Below are positions 34,095-47,600 of a stretch of DNA of 64,000 bases, piece by piece. The DNA lies in the NCBI GenBank assembly GCA_951804985.1, contig OX638135.1:10144058-10208057 (forward strand), read 5' to 3'. Each line of letters opens with the position of its first letter. Positions within the stretch are counted from its first letter, which is position 1. The DNA is from Dryomyza anilis (taxonomy: Eukaryota > Arthropoda > Insecta > Diptera > Dryomyzidae). The position numbers and the translations under genes are program-made. The notes under the pieces were generated by a model, which searched no databases, was not told where the DNA came from, and saw nothing but the letters and a program-made list of their open reading frames with translations.

Positions 34095-36031
34095 GTACAT
34101 ATCATCTTGTTTTTGCTCTTGGTTGCAAGAATCCTGCAAAATTTTACTTTTTAAATTTTAAATAAAAGATGATAGACAAATATCTTAAACTGCATATTAA
34201 TTATGATAACATATAGAATTTGAACACTAATTGTATTTAGGTTACTTATTTTCCATATTTTTAATGTCTTCAACCACATCAAATCGAAAGGGTTTTAAAT
34301 GTTTTTCTTCGATTTTCAAGAAATTTAGTTTACACCTTTGAATAGATAAAAAAAATATAAGTTGATTTTTTTTACGAAATTCGAAAATTTCACAATATTA
34401 TGATGCTTCAAAAAATCGCAACTTTTTTTTATAGAGATAACGAAGTAATATTAAATAACTGAGACTTAAGAAAGTGCGTTTGATTTTAATAAAAAACGGT
34501 TATGACGTAATAAGAGATCAGAGGTCTTCTCAATAGCACGATATTGCATTAATTTATAAGGAATTGAGCAATTATTTTTCGATATGATCTTTTTTTATTA
34601 AAACCAAACACACTGTACTTTCTTAAGTGGCAGTTATTTAATATTACTTCGTTACTTTGTTTATATTTTTATTTTATTGTTAATTGCAATTATGTATGTG
34701 TTTTGAGAAAAAATTAACAAAATTATGCCTCTATTAAAGCACAAAACACCTCAACAATTTTAACAAAAACTATTGCCCAAGGTAATTTTGGCATTTTTTT
34801 TTAGCTGAATCAAAAGTGACATAAATCGAAAAAGTGAAGTTTGAAAATTTAACTGACAAGTTTACTAAAAAAAAATCTAAAAAAAAAATTAATTAAAAAC
34901 TAAAATAAAATTTAACAATATAATTACAGATATCTCTTAGAAATGATCAAACGTAATTTTGAATAAAGTGTAAAGACCTACAAAAAGGGTTTATGTAAAT
35001 TGCACTTTTAAAATTTTGTAATTGATAAAAAATGTTTCTCCCTTATGTCGAAGAACACCTCTCCAAATTTTAGGTAGTATATTAATAAATAAAATAACTA
35101 ATTATGAAAAAAATTTGACCGAAATCAAAATAGCTGTTTTTTTCGAAATTCGAGTTCGAAAAGTTTACTATAACATAATAATTATAAACCGAATTAGAAA
35201 AAAGTATTTTAAACCAGAATCAAAAATTACACACATTTCGAAAAAAAAATCAACTTATTTTTTTTTTATCTATTCTAAGGTGTAAACTGAATTTCATGAA
35301 ATTTGAAGAAAAAAAATTAAAGTCCTGTCGATATCATGTGGAATTACCCTTATACAAGAACTAAAAATCCAATAACAAAAATATTTGAATTATATTTTAA
35401 CAAAAATAAAAAAAAAATGGATAAATCAAGTTGACGAGGCAATTCAAACCTCAAGGCCATAATATAATGAACATATCGTCGTTGTAGAACGAAAAAATAC
35501 ATTTTTATGAAAATTTTAAATTTAGAGTTTGTTGATTAATATTATAAAAAGTAATTGATGCATTTTTAAAGTTGAAATATCAGTTGATAGATTTACATTT
35601 TTTTATAATGTGGTAAAAAAATGAGATCATCAATTAAAAATTGACAGATACCCGAGTGGAAATTGGTTAAGGTTTACGTTCGTTACTTTGTTTATGTTTT
35701 CATTTTAAATTTAATTACAATTATATGTTTTGAGAAAGACTTTAAAATAAATATATCTCTATTAAATCACAAAACACCTCCACAATTTCATCAAAAACCA
35801 TAAAAATATTGGCCGAGGTAATTTCGAAAAAAAAAATTAGCTCAATCAAAAGCGAAGTAAATCAAAAAGTAAAGTTTGAAAACTTAACTAACAAGTTCAC
35901 GACAAAAATCTATAAAAAAAAATTGGATCAATAAGTAAAATAAAATTTAAGAAATTGATTATAGATATCTAACGTAATTTTGAATAAAGTTTAAAAAGCT
36001 CAAAAAAAGTCTTCCCGTTAATTCCACTTTT

Positions 36032-36724
36032 AACCAGTTGGGAAGGTTAGATCACATGGGAAATTTTAAAGTAGGTGTAATTATGATAGTTAGGATTATC
36101 AAAATTATAGTCGGTCTAAGCCGACTATAAATACCCTACACATATGTGTGGTTACCATTCAAAGTGATATATAGGTCACCAGGGTATACGAATCCTGAAA
36201 ATAACTACAAACATTCAATCGTTGAAGAATTTCCATTCATTTGATACCCATATTTACAAATGGGTAGGTGTACCGAATTTCGATTTTTTTTTTGTGAACC
36301 ACAAGTCTTTTCGCCGGAAAACATTATTATCATGTATTTGAGCATGATGTCAATATATATTTGACCAAAAAAGTTTACCTAAGCACGTATACATAAAAAT
36401 TGATCTTTATATGTACATTTTATATGAGGTATTTGAACATAAGTGGTCGGATCATAGTTCACAATGGACCGATCTCTCCAATTTTTTCGCACATACAGCG
36501 TAGGTATATTAGTAATCTAAGTTATAAGTTTCATTTATCTAACTCTTCAATTTTAAAAGTAGTAGGGATTTCAACAGACAGACAGACGGACAGACAGACG
36601 GACAGACGGAAATCGACTCAGGAGATCATGCTGATCAAGAATATATATACTTTTCCATACCGGAGATGCTTCCTTCTGGGTGTTACAAACTGAATATACC
36701 CTTTCACTCTTAGTGTAGGGTATA
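36032..36724 (-). mobile_element. HINE/DINE-1-like element, type 1
   Basis: Reverse full-length copy; hairpin at 36109-36130, GTCY tract as GACAGACGG at 36576-36612, 5' end TATACCCTACACTAAGAG at the right. A 10-base deletion removes part of 'cggcgtaccaa'. The empty site is preserved in the direct repeat at about 35005 ('cttttaaaattttg'). Confidence 0.82.
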
Positions 36725-36917
36725 AAAATTTGTCATTGATAAAAATATGTTATAAACAAAAAATTATTTTTCACTTATATCAAAAAACACCTCTTCAAAT
36801 TTCTGATAGAATATTTATAATAACAGAACTAATTTTGGAAAAAAAATTAAGCCAAATCAACATTGCTGTTCGAGTTTGAAAACTTTACAATAATTTAATA
36901 ATTATAAGTAGAATTAT

Positions 36918-37662
36918 AACCAGTTGGGAAGGTTAGATCACATGGGAAATTTTAAAGTAGGTGTAATTATGATAGTTAGGATTATCAAAATTATAGTCGG
37001 TCTAAGCCGACTATAAATACCCTACACATATGTGTGGTTACCATTCAAAGTGATATATAGGTCACCAGGGTATACGAATTCTGAAAATAACTACAAACAT
37101 TCAATCGCTGAAGAATTTCCATTCATTTGATACCCATATTTACAAATGGGTAGGTGTACCGAATTTCGATTTTTTTTTTTTGTGAACCACAAGTCTTTTC
37201 GCCGGAAAACATTATTATCATGTATTTGAGCATGACATCAATATATATTTGACCAAAAAAGTTTACCTAAGCACGTATACGTAAGAATTGATCATTTTAT
37301 GTACATTTTATATGAGGTATTTGAACATAAGTGGTCGGATCATAGGTTACAATGGACCGATCTCGCCAATTTTCGCACATACAGCGTAGGTATATTAGTA
37401 ATCTAAGTTATAAGTTTCATTTATCTAGCTCTTTAATTTTAAAAGTAGTAGGGATTTCAACAGACAGACAGCCAGACATACAGACAGACAGACAGACAGA
37501 CAGACAGACGGACAGACGGACAGACGGACATCGCTAAATCGACTCAGGAGGTCATGCTGATCAAGAATATATATTCTTTTTCATACCGGAGATGCTTCCT
37601 TCTGGGTGTTACAAACGACGTACCAAACTGAATATACCCTTTCACTCTTAGTGTAGGGTATA
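36918..37662 (-). mobile_element. HINE/DINE-1-like element, type 1
   Basis: Second reverse copy, only about 190 bp from the previous one and inserted in the same underlying repeat. Hairpin, subterminal block and both ends conserved; long GACAGACA/GACGGACA tract at 37459-37530. Confidence 0.82.
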
Positions 37663-37910
37663 AAAATGTATATCAGAATCAAAATCTACATTCAATTTTT
37701 ATCTTAATACACACTTAATATATACATTTAGCAACATTATTGACATATATAATGGCTTTCGAAGTTAGCTCTATAAGAAAAAGTTTTGTTTTTATGAAGC
37801 ATCATAATTTTATGAAATTTTCGAATTTCGAAAAAAAACAAGTTGTATTTTTTTTATATATATTCAAACCATAAACCGGTCGATTTGATGTGGAATTGGC
37901 CAATATGATC

Positions 37911-39195
37911 GAGATGTTATTAAAAAAACATTTATAATAAAATTGGATAACAAAATTATTCTAATAAAATAAATTGTTCTAATAAATAAATGTAAAACTC
38001 AAACGCAAAAGAAATACAAATTCTCAACATTTTTAAAAATTTGAAATATCTTATATTAAAGGTCTCAAATTTGGTAAAAGCAGTTTAAGAAGAATTTAAA
38101 TATACATTGAATTATATAGGGTTAGGATAAGGGTAAGATCAGAACGCCTGATCAGGATACCAACTTCGAATGGCGTCACGTTTTGAATCAGGCACTGATG
38201 AAAACCCCTGATCATTGCCTCATTTGAAATCTGGCTGCCTGATCAGAAAATGATCGCATCCATAACTAAATTTCCACTCGTGTATATAAATATTTTTGTA
38301 AATGAATATTTAGCATTTTGAAAATGTATTTGGTGACTTTTCTAAATATAAGGAATAAATATAAGGAATATTTCGTATAGACATATTTTTGATTTCTAAA
38401 TAGTGTTTTGATTTGAATAAATAGTGTTTTTACTACATTTTTAATAAAAATCAAAATAATCCATAGAACAAATATTATTATTTAATATGTTTCTTTTTTA
38501 TTTCTTGATTTCTCTAATTTTCGAATGACATTTATGAGCCATTATAAATTGTGAAAAAATATTTGTTATTACCAAGTGGGGCTATATTTATTAATTAAGG
38601 TAAAGTTTTTCAGTGAAAGTTTAGACTTGTAATAAATATATCAAAAGTCTATAGTTCCAAATCAAAATGTCCGAATTTCTTTAAACTCTACAGACAGATA
38701 GATAGACAAGTAGTACTGAATTAATATGAAATTTTAAATATATGTGAAATATTGACTATAATGTGACTCAAAAATGGATCATATTAAACAAATTAATTAT
38801 AATTAACTTGGTTTAAAATAATACCATTTTCAGTATTCTGTTAAACCAAGGCAATTTATGCAGATAAATAATGAATAAGACCAAACTATTTCGAAAATTA
38901 AATTTCATCATTTAAATACCTGTACAATCAAATGTGCAAGTAAATATGTATTATTTTCGATTTTTTTTAATTTTGATCATTTCTTTTTCTACATTTTTGT
39001 CATTGATATTTTTAGTTTTGAAATTTTCAATAGTCGCAATCTTTAAAATACTGAAAACAATATTTTTTCAACTATTAAGGAGCATGTCAAATTTCCACGT
39101 CTTACATTAAGTATAAATGTATCCTTTTTTTTAAACATAACATCAGATACATTAAAAAAATGGTAAAAGAAATTATTTAGATCTAGAAATCGTAT
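37911..39195. other. AT-rich interior of the large hAT
   Basis: No gene found. A cluster of 'cctgatca' words lies at 38141-38250. The rest is AT-rich and has no bounded repeat I can support. Confidence 0.45.
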
Positions 39196-39221
39196 TTAGG
39201 GTGTGTGCGAGTTCGACTAAA

Positions 39222-39597
39222 ACTGGAACATACCTCTATATTCCAATCATGTGAGAGATCATAATTTGACTTAAACACAATCTATTAAGGGTGTGTGCGA
39301 ATTCGACTAAATTGCTGACTAAACGAAATTGATCGGCTTTTCATTCGATCACCATTCGGTAACCGGTAAGTGTTAAAGTCCATATTTAATTGATTATCAT
39401 AAGTATGTTTGCTGTCATCGAATTTAGTTCAATTTAGTCTGCTCGAAAATTTGATAAATTGAAAAGTCGAACACTGCATTACCGAGAAAATTTAGTTTAG
39501 TCAGCAATTTAGCCGAATTCGCACACACCCTTAATAGATTGTGTTTAAGTCAAATTATTATCTCTCACATGATTGGAATATAGAGGTATGTTCCAGT
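39222..39597. repeat. Near-perfect inverted repeat around a TTAA-flanked element
   Basis: The arms run from 'actggaacatacctctatat' (39222) to its inverse ending at 39597, with very few mismatches. The inner part (39289-39530) begins GGGTGTGTGCGAATTCGACT and ends with the inverse, bordered by TTAA on both sides (39285-39288 and 39531-39534), as in piggyBac-type insertions. Because TTAA lies inside the larger palindrome, the flanks alone cannot prove a target duplication. A further 'gggtgtgtgcgagttcgac' lies just outside at 39199. Confidence 0.6.
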
Positions 39598-40889
39598 GTT
39601 CGAAAGAATCCGATTTTATCTGCAAAATTCTAAGCAAACGATTTTGAATTTATTATTTTCCAAACGAATTGAAAGCGTTGAAGTTAAAGTATGCTGTTTA
39701 AATTCATTTCAAAAATTATTTATTGTACTAAAATATCGAATCTAAAATTAAAAACGTTTGTTTTAAAATTTTCATATGAATTTCGATCAAAAGTTTGAAT
39801 TTAACTTAAAAAACTTCATGATTTTACAATTAACAAAAAAACTATGAATAAAAGTTAAACAAATAATAATGTTAAATTTCAGTGCATATGCTCAATCGAC
39901 GAACGAACTAGCGTGGTGAATAAAAGAGAAATAACATTGTTTCGTCTGTTTTATCTTTGGAGTTTAATGTGCTTATATCCGATTTACTGCTTCGAAAGTG
40001 CTTCACAGACCTTATTTTTAAGATGCTTATATTCTTTAGCCTTGAAACACAAGAAAATAAAAATACACATCTTCATTAATGTTCACGTTCATATTATACG
40101 CGCTTTGCATTTTTACTTGTTGTTCAATATTAAGTAATATCATGAATTCTTTTGAATTTCATAATTACCTCATAAACAAAATAAATACACTAAAATGCTC
40201 AAAAAAACGCAAGTGTCTTGTCTTTCTTGCAGTGTTAGTCCTGCACTTGCTCTTGTTCTTGCACTTCTTATCTTGCTATTGTTCTTGCAAGAAAATCTCG
40301 ATGCAAAACATGCAAGAACAAGAGCAAGATGCAAGAACAAGAAATTTTTGATCATCACTAATTCTCAGTTTATTTAATAATTTTAAACCATAGAAGGTTA
40401 AATTGTAAACCATACTTACTACATTTAGTTCAGAATCGCAGGTTCGAGTCTCGGCCAGGTCAATTTTTTTTAATCTTCCTAAATTTGTTTTTATACTTTC
40501 TGAATTTTTTTCTTGTAAATATTACTTCAGAATTATAAAAAAAATATATTCAAAGATAAAAAAAAATGCGACCAACTTTTGCCACATTAAAAATACTTCT
40601 ATCTTTTGAAATTAATAACAAAAAATAAAAAGAAATGAAAAAAAAAAGAAAAAAAAACTGAAATAAATTCGTTGTCGCCATGTTAGTTGCGTTGTCACTC
40701 AAGTGCTCGTTATATAATTCAAAACGTCTTTTTCGACAGAAATATATTTAAATAGCGCTAATATTAAATGGAATTAATGTTGGTTGCCGGTATGATAGAG
40801 GATTTAAATGTAGCGGTCAAGGTGTGCGCTTTTTAAACTTTTTAACAAATCCGTATTTTCAATCTTTTTCTGCATTAATTTTAGTCCCG

Positions 40890-43800
40890 TTTTTTTTTTT
40901 TTTTTTTTTACAAATTAACCAACGCTTAGGGGATGCCCCCTATTCGTGCAATGCACAGTGTTGATCGCAAGGAAGGATTATAGGTTCAAAGGAGGAGGAA
41001 AGATGGAGTAGTGTCGGTGGATGTTTGCTTTAAATTTCCCAATATTAAAAATGTCGGGAAAAACAGACGCAGGGAGTTTGTTACACAAACGAATCGTGCG
41101 ACTGAAGAACGAATTCTCTCTGTAATGCGTGGTTCTGTTGGGAACCGTGTGGACTACGAAGGGGTGGGCTTGGTTCGATGCCCTAGTAGTACGAGGGAAC
41201 ACACGACCTGGTGGAATCAGGCCATGTATTTCCCTCGAACACTTACCATTGTAATACCTATAAAACAGGCTTACACACCCTACGGTCCTTCGGTGCTCAA
41301 GAGAACCAATAGAGGATGAAATATTTTCATCCCCTATTAAATATATTGCACGTTGTTGGATTCGATCCAGGAACTCCAAAGAAGATTTTGAAGCCCCTGC
41401 CCATATGTGCGAATTGTATTCCATCTTAGGCCGAATATAGGTGGTGTAGACAGTGCGCAAGTCAGCAGGAGTGAAGTATGTCTTACACCGTTTCAGTAAA
41501 CCGAGGCACTTGGCCGCTTCTTTCGACACATCAAATATGTGATCATTCCAACGGAGGTCACATTGAATTGATATACCCAGAACGTCAAGAGCAGCTGACT
41601 GCGCAATATCCACAGAGTCCATATTGAGGGGAGGGAGGAGTGAATCCATTCTTTTGTGAGATAACAGACAACATTGGGTCTTGCTAGCATTAAAATCAAC
41701 TCTATTTGCAAGACCCCAATCGGAGATTGTTTTAACTCTCAATCTCCAAAGAGTTTGGGCGCTTGTTGAACGAAAATGAATGACAAATGTTGCTGTCATC
41801 TGCAAAGGAATGGGTTGGGTTCTGGGTCGATGACAGAAGGTCATTGATAAACACCAGAAATAGGGACGGGGATAGGACGGAACCCTGCGGGACTCCAGAA
41901 TTGATGGAATGTTGTTCTGAGAAAACACCATCCATCGCAACTCGTATTGAACGACCCTGGAGAAAACTCGATATCCATCGAGCAAAAGAATTACCGACAC
42001 CATATGCAATAAGTTTTGATACCAGGGCTTCATGCCACACTCGATCAAAAGCCTTGGAAATATCAAGAGCAACCACCTTACTCTCTCCGAAAAGGTGAAA
42101 AGGTTCGGAGAGGACCGCCATCAAGTCACCTGTGGATCTGGTCTACGGAAACCATATTGCCGGTCACTAAGTAATTCGTTTCGCTCCAGATAGTTCACAA
42201 GGTGGAAGTTTATTACGCTTTCCATTACCTTGGATAGCGCAGAGCATATTGCAATGGGTCGGTAATTAGCACGGTTCGTAGCCTCACCATTTTTCGGAAC
42301 TGGCTGGACATTGGCAACCTTCCAGCAAGATGGAAAAACTCCTGTCGTGTAGGAGATGTTGAAAAGGTTACGCAATGGACAAGCCAGCGTTGACGCACAC
42401 TTCTTCAATACATGGGCAGATATGCCATCTGGCCCGTAGGCTTTGTTAATATTGAGATTTCCTAAAACCTTTTTAACTGCCCGAGTTCGAAAATGTATCT
42501 CCGGCATTGCAGAAGAAACAAATTCAACGACGGGCAGTGGTTGATTGCTAACTGGGAGCGTTGAATTATTTGCAAATAGTTCTGCCAAGAGATTAGCTTT
42601 ATCAACCGGGTCTGTGAAGGTCTGGCCATTCATAACAAGGGTTGGAGTAGACGATGTCGTCTGATTCTTCACCCTTTTAACAAATGACCAGAAATTGTTA
42701 CTACCTCTATGCGCGCGTTTTGTTCGTGTAGAAACTTTTCACGCGCGATCACGGCATTACAGCGATTCCTAGCCTGTATGCGAAGTCTTTCAGTATCAGC
42801 ATTCTTATTAGAACGCCAATTCTGAAAGGCTTCCTCTTTCGACCTGACTGCAATCCTGCAAGTCTCATTAAACCAAGAGTGGTCCTTGGGTTTAATGCTA
42901 ATCTTTTTAGAAGGTATGAAGGACCGCATACCCAATAAAATAATGTTTTGTACCATTAAGGCCGCGGCATTTATGTTTCTATCTGCGAAACACAATTTCC
43001 AATTAAAGTTGCGAAAAAAAATCATTTAACGCATCCCAATTTGCTTTTTCGTAAAGCCATATAGTTCTCTTCGGGGCTTTAATCGAAGAGGCGCGTAAAC
43101 TAGAATACGAAAACGCAGCGGAAATAATACAGTGGTCGGAATTTCCAAGAGGTGCAAGGACTTTTACATCATATTTTTCATGATGCGAAGTCAGAAAAAG
43201 GTCTAAGACTTTTTGGCTCTGCCCACCGACGCGTGGGAGGTACGTCGGTTCCTTCACCAATTGAGTGAGTTGATTGCACTCTGCAAACAGCTCAACATAA
43301 CAACCCTCCTGTGTTGATAGACCCGAGTGGCTCAACCAAGTGGCGTTGTGTACATTAAAGTCACCAGCAACAACAATTTCACTGCCTGGAAATTGTTCCA
43401 GTATATTTGAGATCGAATCAGATAGGGCATCTAACTTGTTACAGGTAGAAACCCTATCTAGATTCGGACTCCTATAAATAAAACACAAGTGCATGATGTG
43501 TTGCAAGTTTTTGAATTTAATCCACATAGAATTAAATTCATTATCCGAAACACTATGTTGCTGCTGGTGCTGGTACGCAACGTCACTTCGAATAAAAAGG
43601 GCGAGACCCCTATGGGCAGAGAATAATGGCAGTAGGTGGTACCCCGGTATTTGAAAATCCAGTGGATCTGTACCCTCGCCAACCTGGGTCTCACCTAATG
43701 CCATTATATGTGGCCTATAAAGAGACACATGCGCATAAACAGCGAAAAAATTCGTTCTCAGGCCACGAATGTTGCAAAAATCTATACGAAAGATTTGCGA

Positions 43801-44360
43801 CATTTTCGCTACTGGGCAAATTTAAAACAAACAAACATACTATTAGCGGGCGGCAGTGGAGACAAACAAGTGAGAGCGTAAGCTAAACAGTGGTCAGTGT
43901 TATGCCTTGACCACTGTCTTCGTTACGCACTCTTACAGTCTCAACCACGCACGCAGATAGCGAGGAGTAGGATGGGGAAGGGACTGAAAACGATAAACAA
44001 ATGAGCAATTGCAACAGAGGGCATAGAAAAGCCCGTTGCGTTGGCAATTGTAAGCAGCGACGGCGGCAACAGGCAGTGCTGGTGGTGCAACCAAACCGGT
44101 TTTGTGTTGTTGTTTTGTGTTGTTGTTTATAATGTTTGGTTCTGTATTTTTATAGTCTTTGGTTTTTGTATGTTATTGTTTATTGAGTGTTATTATTTTA
44201 TTTATTTTAATCGTTTTTATTGTTATGAGGTTGTTACGGTGGACGACACTTAAGCAAAATTTTGCACGGCACTCGACAAATATTAAGACAAACTCGACGG
44301 ACAAAAATTTAACGAATTAGAAAAAAGATAAGAGGACGACACGACACATCCGTCCCCCAT
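40890..44360 (-). mobile_element. LINE, same family as 8665-12205, degenerate copy
   Basis: Minus-strand copy with a T-run (A-tail) at 40890-40909 and a 5' end at 44360 matching that of the intact element ('gacgacacgacac' nearby). Inserted in the TA-target element split at 32980-40889. Its 3' part gave rise by tandem duplication to the copy at 44688. Confidence 0.88.
40978..43803 (-). pseudogene. Broken endonuclease/reverse transcriptase ORF
   Basis: Compared with the intact ORF at 8751-11645, the endonuclease part is open from 43803 down to 43003 (AGDFN and NSDH motifs present). A one-base insertion in the A-run near 43013-43019 shifts the frame. About 22 bases are missing near 42711, about 20 near 42106 and about 35 near 41735. 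The FADD and QGSVLSP motifs survive in one of the resulting frames. No functional protein can be made. Confidence 0.88.
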
Positions 44361-44576
44361 CGTTGTGCAGACGAGATTTTTTTGGTCGAGACATATATTC
44401 AATCCGATCTTACGAATGTTATTATAATTGTAAAATGCATGAATAAATCAAGGGGTAGCATTTACGCTTTAACCTGAAACCTTTTGTGTTCTGTCACCTT
44501 ACCATTGTTCTGCTGTGTTAGCGTTTGCACTGAATTATTAAAATGTAGTGCAGTTTCAGAGTAAGTATTATAATAT

Positions 44577-44687
44577 AAACGAGTTGGGAAGGTTAGATTA
44601 CATGGGAAATTTTAAATTTGGTGTTATTATGATAGTTAGAATTATCAAAATTATAGTCGGTCTAAGCCGACTATAAATACCCTACCC
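44577..44687 (-). mobile_element. Truncated HINE fragment at the duplication junction
   Basis: The first 111 bp of the HINE seen complete at 48139-48806, including the hairpin (44653-44675). It stops in 'aaataccctac' and is joined directly to LINE sequence, marking the junction of the 3,562-bp tandem duplication. Confidence 0.88.
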
Positions 44688-47600
44688 TGCGTGGTTCTGT
44701 TGGGAACCGTGTGGACTACGAAGGGGTGGGCTTGGTTCGATGCCCTAGTAGTACGAGGGAACACACGACCTGGTGGAATCAGGCCATGTATTTCCCTCGA
44801 ACACTTACCATTGTAATACCTATAAAACAGGCTTACACACCCTACGGTCCTTCGGTGCTCAAGAGAACCAATAGAGGATGAAATATTTTCATCCCCTATT
44901 AAATATATTGCACGTTGTTGGATTCGATCCAGGAACTCCAAAGAAGATTTTGAAGCCCCTGCCCATATGTGCGAATTGTATTCCATCTTAGGCCGAATAT
45001 AGGTGGTGTAGACAGTGCGCAAGTCAGCAGGAGTGAAGTATGTCTTACACCGTTTCAGTAAACCGAGGCACTTGGCCGCTTCTTTCGACACATCAAATAT
45101 GTGATCATTCCAACGGAGGTCACATTGAATTTATATACCCAGAACGTCAAGAGCAGCTGACTGCGCAATATCCACAGAGTCCATATTGAGGGGAGGGAGG
45201 AGTGAATCCATTCTTTTGTGAGATAACAGACAACATTGGGTCTTGCTAGCATTAAAATCAACTCTATTTGCAAGACCCCAATCGGAGATTGTTTTAACTC
45301 TCAATCTCCAAAGAGTTTGGGCGCTTGTTGAACGAAAATGAATGACAAATGTTGCTGTCATCTGCAAAGGAATGGGTTGGGTTCTGGGTCGATGACAGAA
45401 GGTCATTGATAAACACCAGAAATAGGGACGGGGATAGGACGGAACCCTGCGGGACTCCAGAATTGATGGAATGTTGTTCTGAGAAAACACCATCCATCGC
45501 AACTCGTATTGAACGACCCTGGAGAAAACTCGATATCCATCGAGCAAAAGAATTACCGACACCATATGCAATAAGTTTTGATACCAGGGCTTCATGCCAC
45601 ACTCGATCAAAAGCCTTGGAAATATCAAGAGCAACCACCTTACTCTCTCCGAAAAGGTGAAAAGGTTCGGAGAGGACCGCCATCAAGTCACCTGTGGATC
45701 TGGTCTACGGAAACCATATTGCCGGTCACTAAGTAATTCGTTTCGCTCCAGATAGTTCACAAGGTGGAAGTTTATTACGCTTTCCATTACCTTGGATAGC
45801 GCAGAGCATATTGCAATGGGTCGGTAATTAGCAGGGTTCGTAGCCTCACCATTTTTCGGAACTGGCTGGACATTGGCAACCTTCCATCAAGATGGAAAAA
45901 CTCCTGTCGTGTAGGAGATGTTGAAAAGGTTACGCAATGGACAAGCCAGCGTTGACGCACACTTCTTCAATACATGGGCAGATATGCCATCTGGCCCGTA
46001 GGCTTTGTTAATATTGAGATTTCCTAAAACCTTTTTAACTGCCCGAGTTCGAAAATGTATCTCCGGCATTGCAGAAGAAACAAATTCAACGACGGGCAGT
46101 GGTTGATTGCTAACTGGGAGCGTTGAATTATTTGCAAATAGTTCTGCCAAGAGATTAGCTTTATCAACCGGGTCTGTGAAGGTCTGGCCATTCATAACAA
46201 GGGTTGGAGTAGACGATGTCGTCTGATTCTTCACCCTTTTAACAAATGACCAGAAATTGTTACTACCTCTATGCGCGCGTTTTGTTCGTGTAGAAACTTT
46301 TCACGCGCGATCACGGCATTACAGCGATTCCTAGCCTGTATGCGAAGTCTTTCAGTATCAGCATTCTTATTAGAACGCCAATTCTGAAAGGCTTCCTCTT
46401 TCGACCTGACTGCAATCCTGCAAGTCTCATTAAACCAAGAGTGGTCCTTGGGTTTAATGCTAATCTTTTTAGAAGGTATGAAGGACCGCATACCCAATAA
46501 AATAATGTTTTGTACCATTAAGGCCGCGGCATTTATGTTTCTATCTGCGAAACACAATTTCCAATTAAAGTTGCGAAAAAAAATCATTTAACGCATCCCA
46601 ATTTGCTTTTTCGTAAAGCCATACAGTTCTCTTCGGGGCTTTAATCGAAGAGGCGCGTAAACTAGAATACGAAAACGCAGCGGAAATAATACAGTGGTCG
46701 GAATTTCCAAGAGGTGCAAGGACTTTTACATCATATTTTTCATGATGCGAAGTCAGAAAAAGGTCTAAGACTTTTTGGCTCTGCCCACCGACGCGTGGGA
46801 GGTACGTCGGTTCCTTCACCAATTGAGTGAGTTGATTGCACTCTGCAAACAGCTCAACATAACAACCCTCCTGTGTTGATAGACCCGAGTGGCTCAACCA
46901 AGTGGCGTTGTGTACATTAAAGTCACCAGCAACAACAATTTCACTGCCTGGAAATTGTTCCAGTATATTTGAGATCGAATCAGATAGGGCATCTAACTTG
47001 TTACAGGTAGAAACCCTATCTAGATTCGGACTCCTATAAATAAAACACAAGTGCATGATGTGTTGCAAGTTTTTGAATTTAATCCACATAGAATTAAATT
47101 CATTATCCGAAACACTATGTTGCTGCTGGTGCTGGTACGCAACGTCACTTCGAATAAAAAGGGCGAGACCCCTATGGGCAGAGAATAATGGCAGTAGGTG
47201 GTACCCCGGTATTTGAAAATCCAGTGGATCTGTACCCTCGCCAACCTGGGTCTCACCTAATGCCATTATATGTGGCCTATAAAGAGACACATGCGCATAA
47301 ACAGCGAAAAAATTCGTTCTCAGGCCACGAATGTTGCAAAAATCTATACGAAAGATTTGCGACATTTTCGCTACTGGGCAAATTTAAAACAAACAAACAT
47401 ACTATTAGCGGGCGGCAGTGGAGACAAACAAGTGAGAGCGTAAGCTAAACAGTGGTCAGTGTTATGCCTTGACCACTGTCTTCGTTACGCACTCTTACAG
47501 TCTCAACCACGCACGCAGATAGCGAGGAGTAGGATGGGGAAGGGACTGAAAACGATAAACAAATGAGCAATTGCAACAGAGGGCATAGAAAAGCCCGTTG

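Larger units (their letters stand above)
34260..37910. repeat. ~1-kb direct and inverted repeats within the large hAT
   Basis: Two direct copies (about 34660-35300 and 35685-37690, the second lengthened by two HINE insertions) share blocks such as 'cgttactttgtttat', 'cacaaaacacctc' and 'taattttgaataaag'. A third block with 'tagtttacacctttgaatag' (about 34325) is inverted at about 35260-35290, and a short palindrome runs 34438-34655 ('acgaagtaatattaaataac' arms). I do not recognise the family; there is no coding frame. Confidence 0.6.
33288..40361. mobile_element. Large hAT-type element, 7.07 kb, exact 8-bp duplication
   Basis: Ends AGTGTGATGATCA and TGATCATCACTAA are inverted over ten bases, with identical TTCTCAGT at 33280-33287 and 40362-40369. 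The uninterrupted relative at 51435-51455 ('taatctcagtgtattt') shows the pre-insertion site. Subterminal arrays of 'cttgctcttgca'-type words lie at 33313-33360 and, in both orientations, at 40217-40345. The interior has no transposase; it is filled with a smaller hAT, direct and inverted ~1-kb repeats, two HINE copies and a TTAA-flanked element. Either the element captured much sequence by later insertion or the original transposase gene is gone. Confidence 0.85.
32980..40889. mobile_element. TA-target element (CACGGTAAAAA ends), split copy
   Basis: The left part (32980-33287) starts CACGGTAAAAAATGTTGG after TA and matches the intact relative at 51132-52003. The right part (40370-40889) matches it again from 'ttatttaataattttaaacc' to 'aattttagtcccg', where the LINE begins. 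A 7.07-kb hAT sits between the two parts and the LINE interrupts the second. The far end beyond the LINE (44361 onward) matches only for about 30 bases ('tttttggtcgagacatatat'). Confidence 0.75.
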
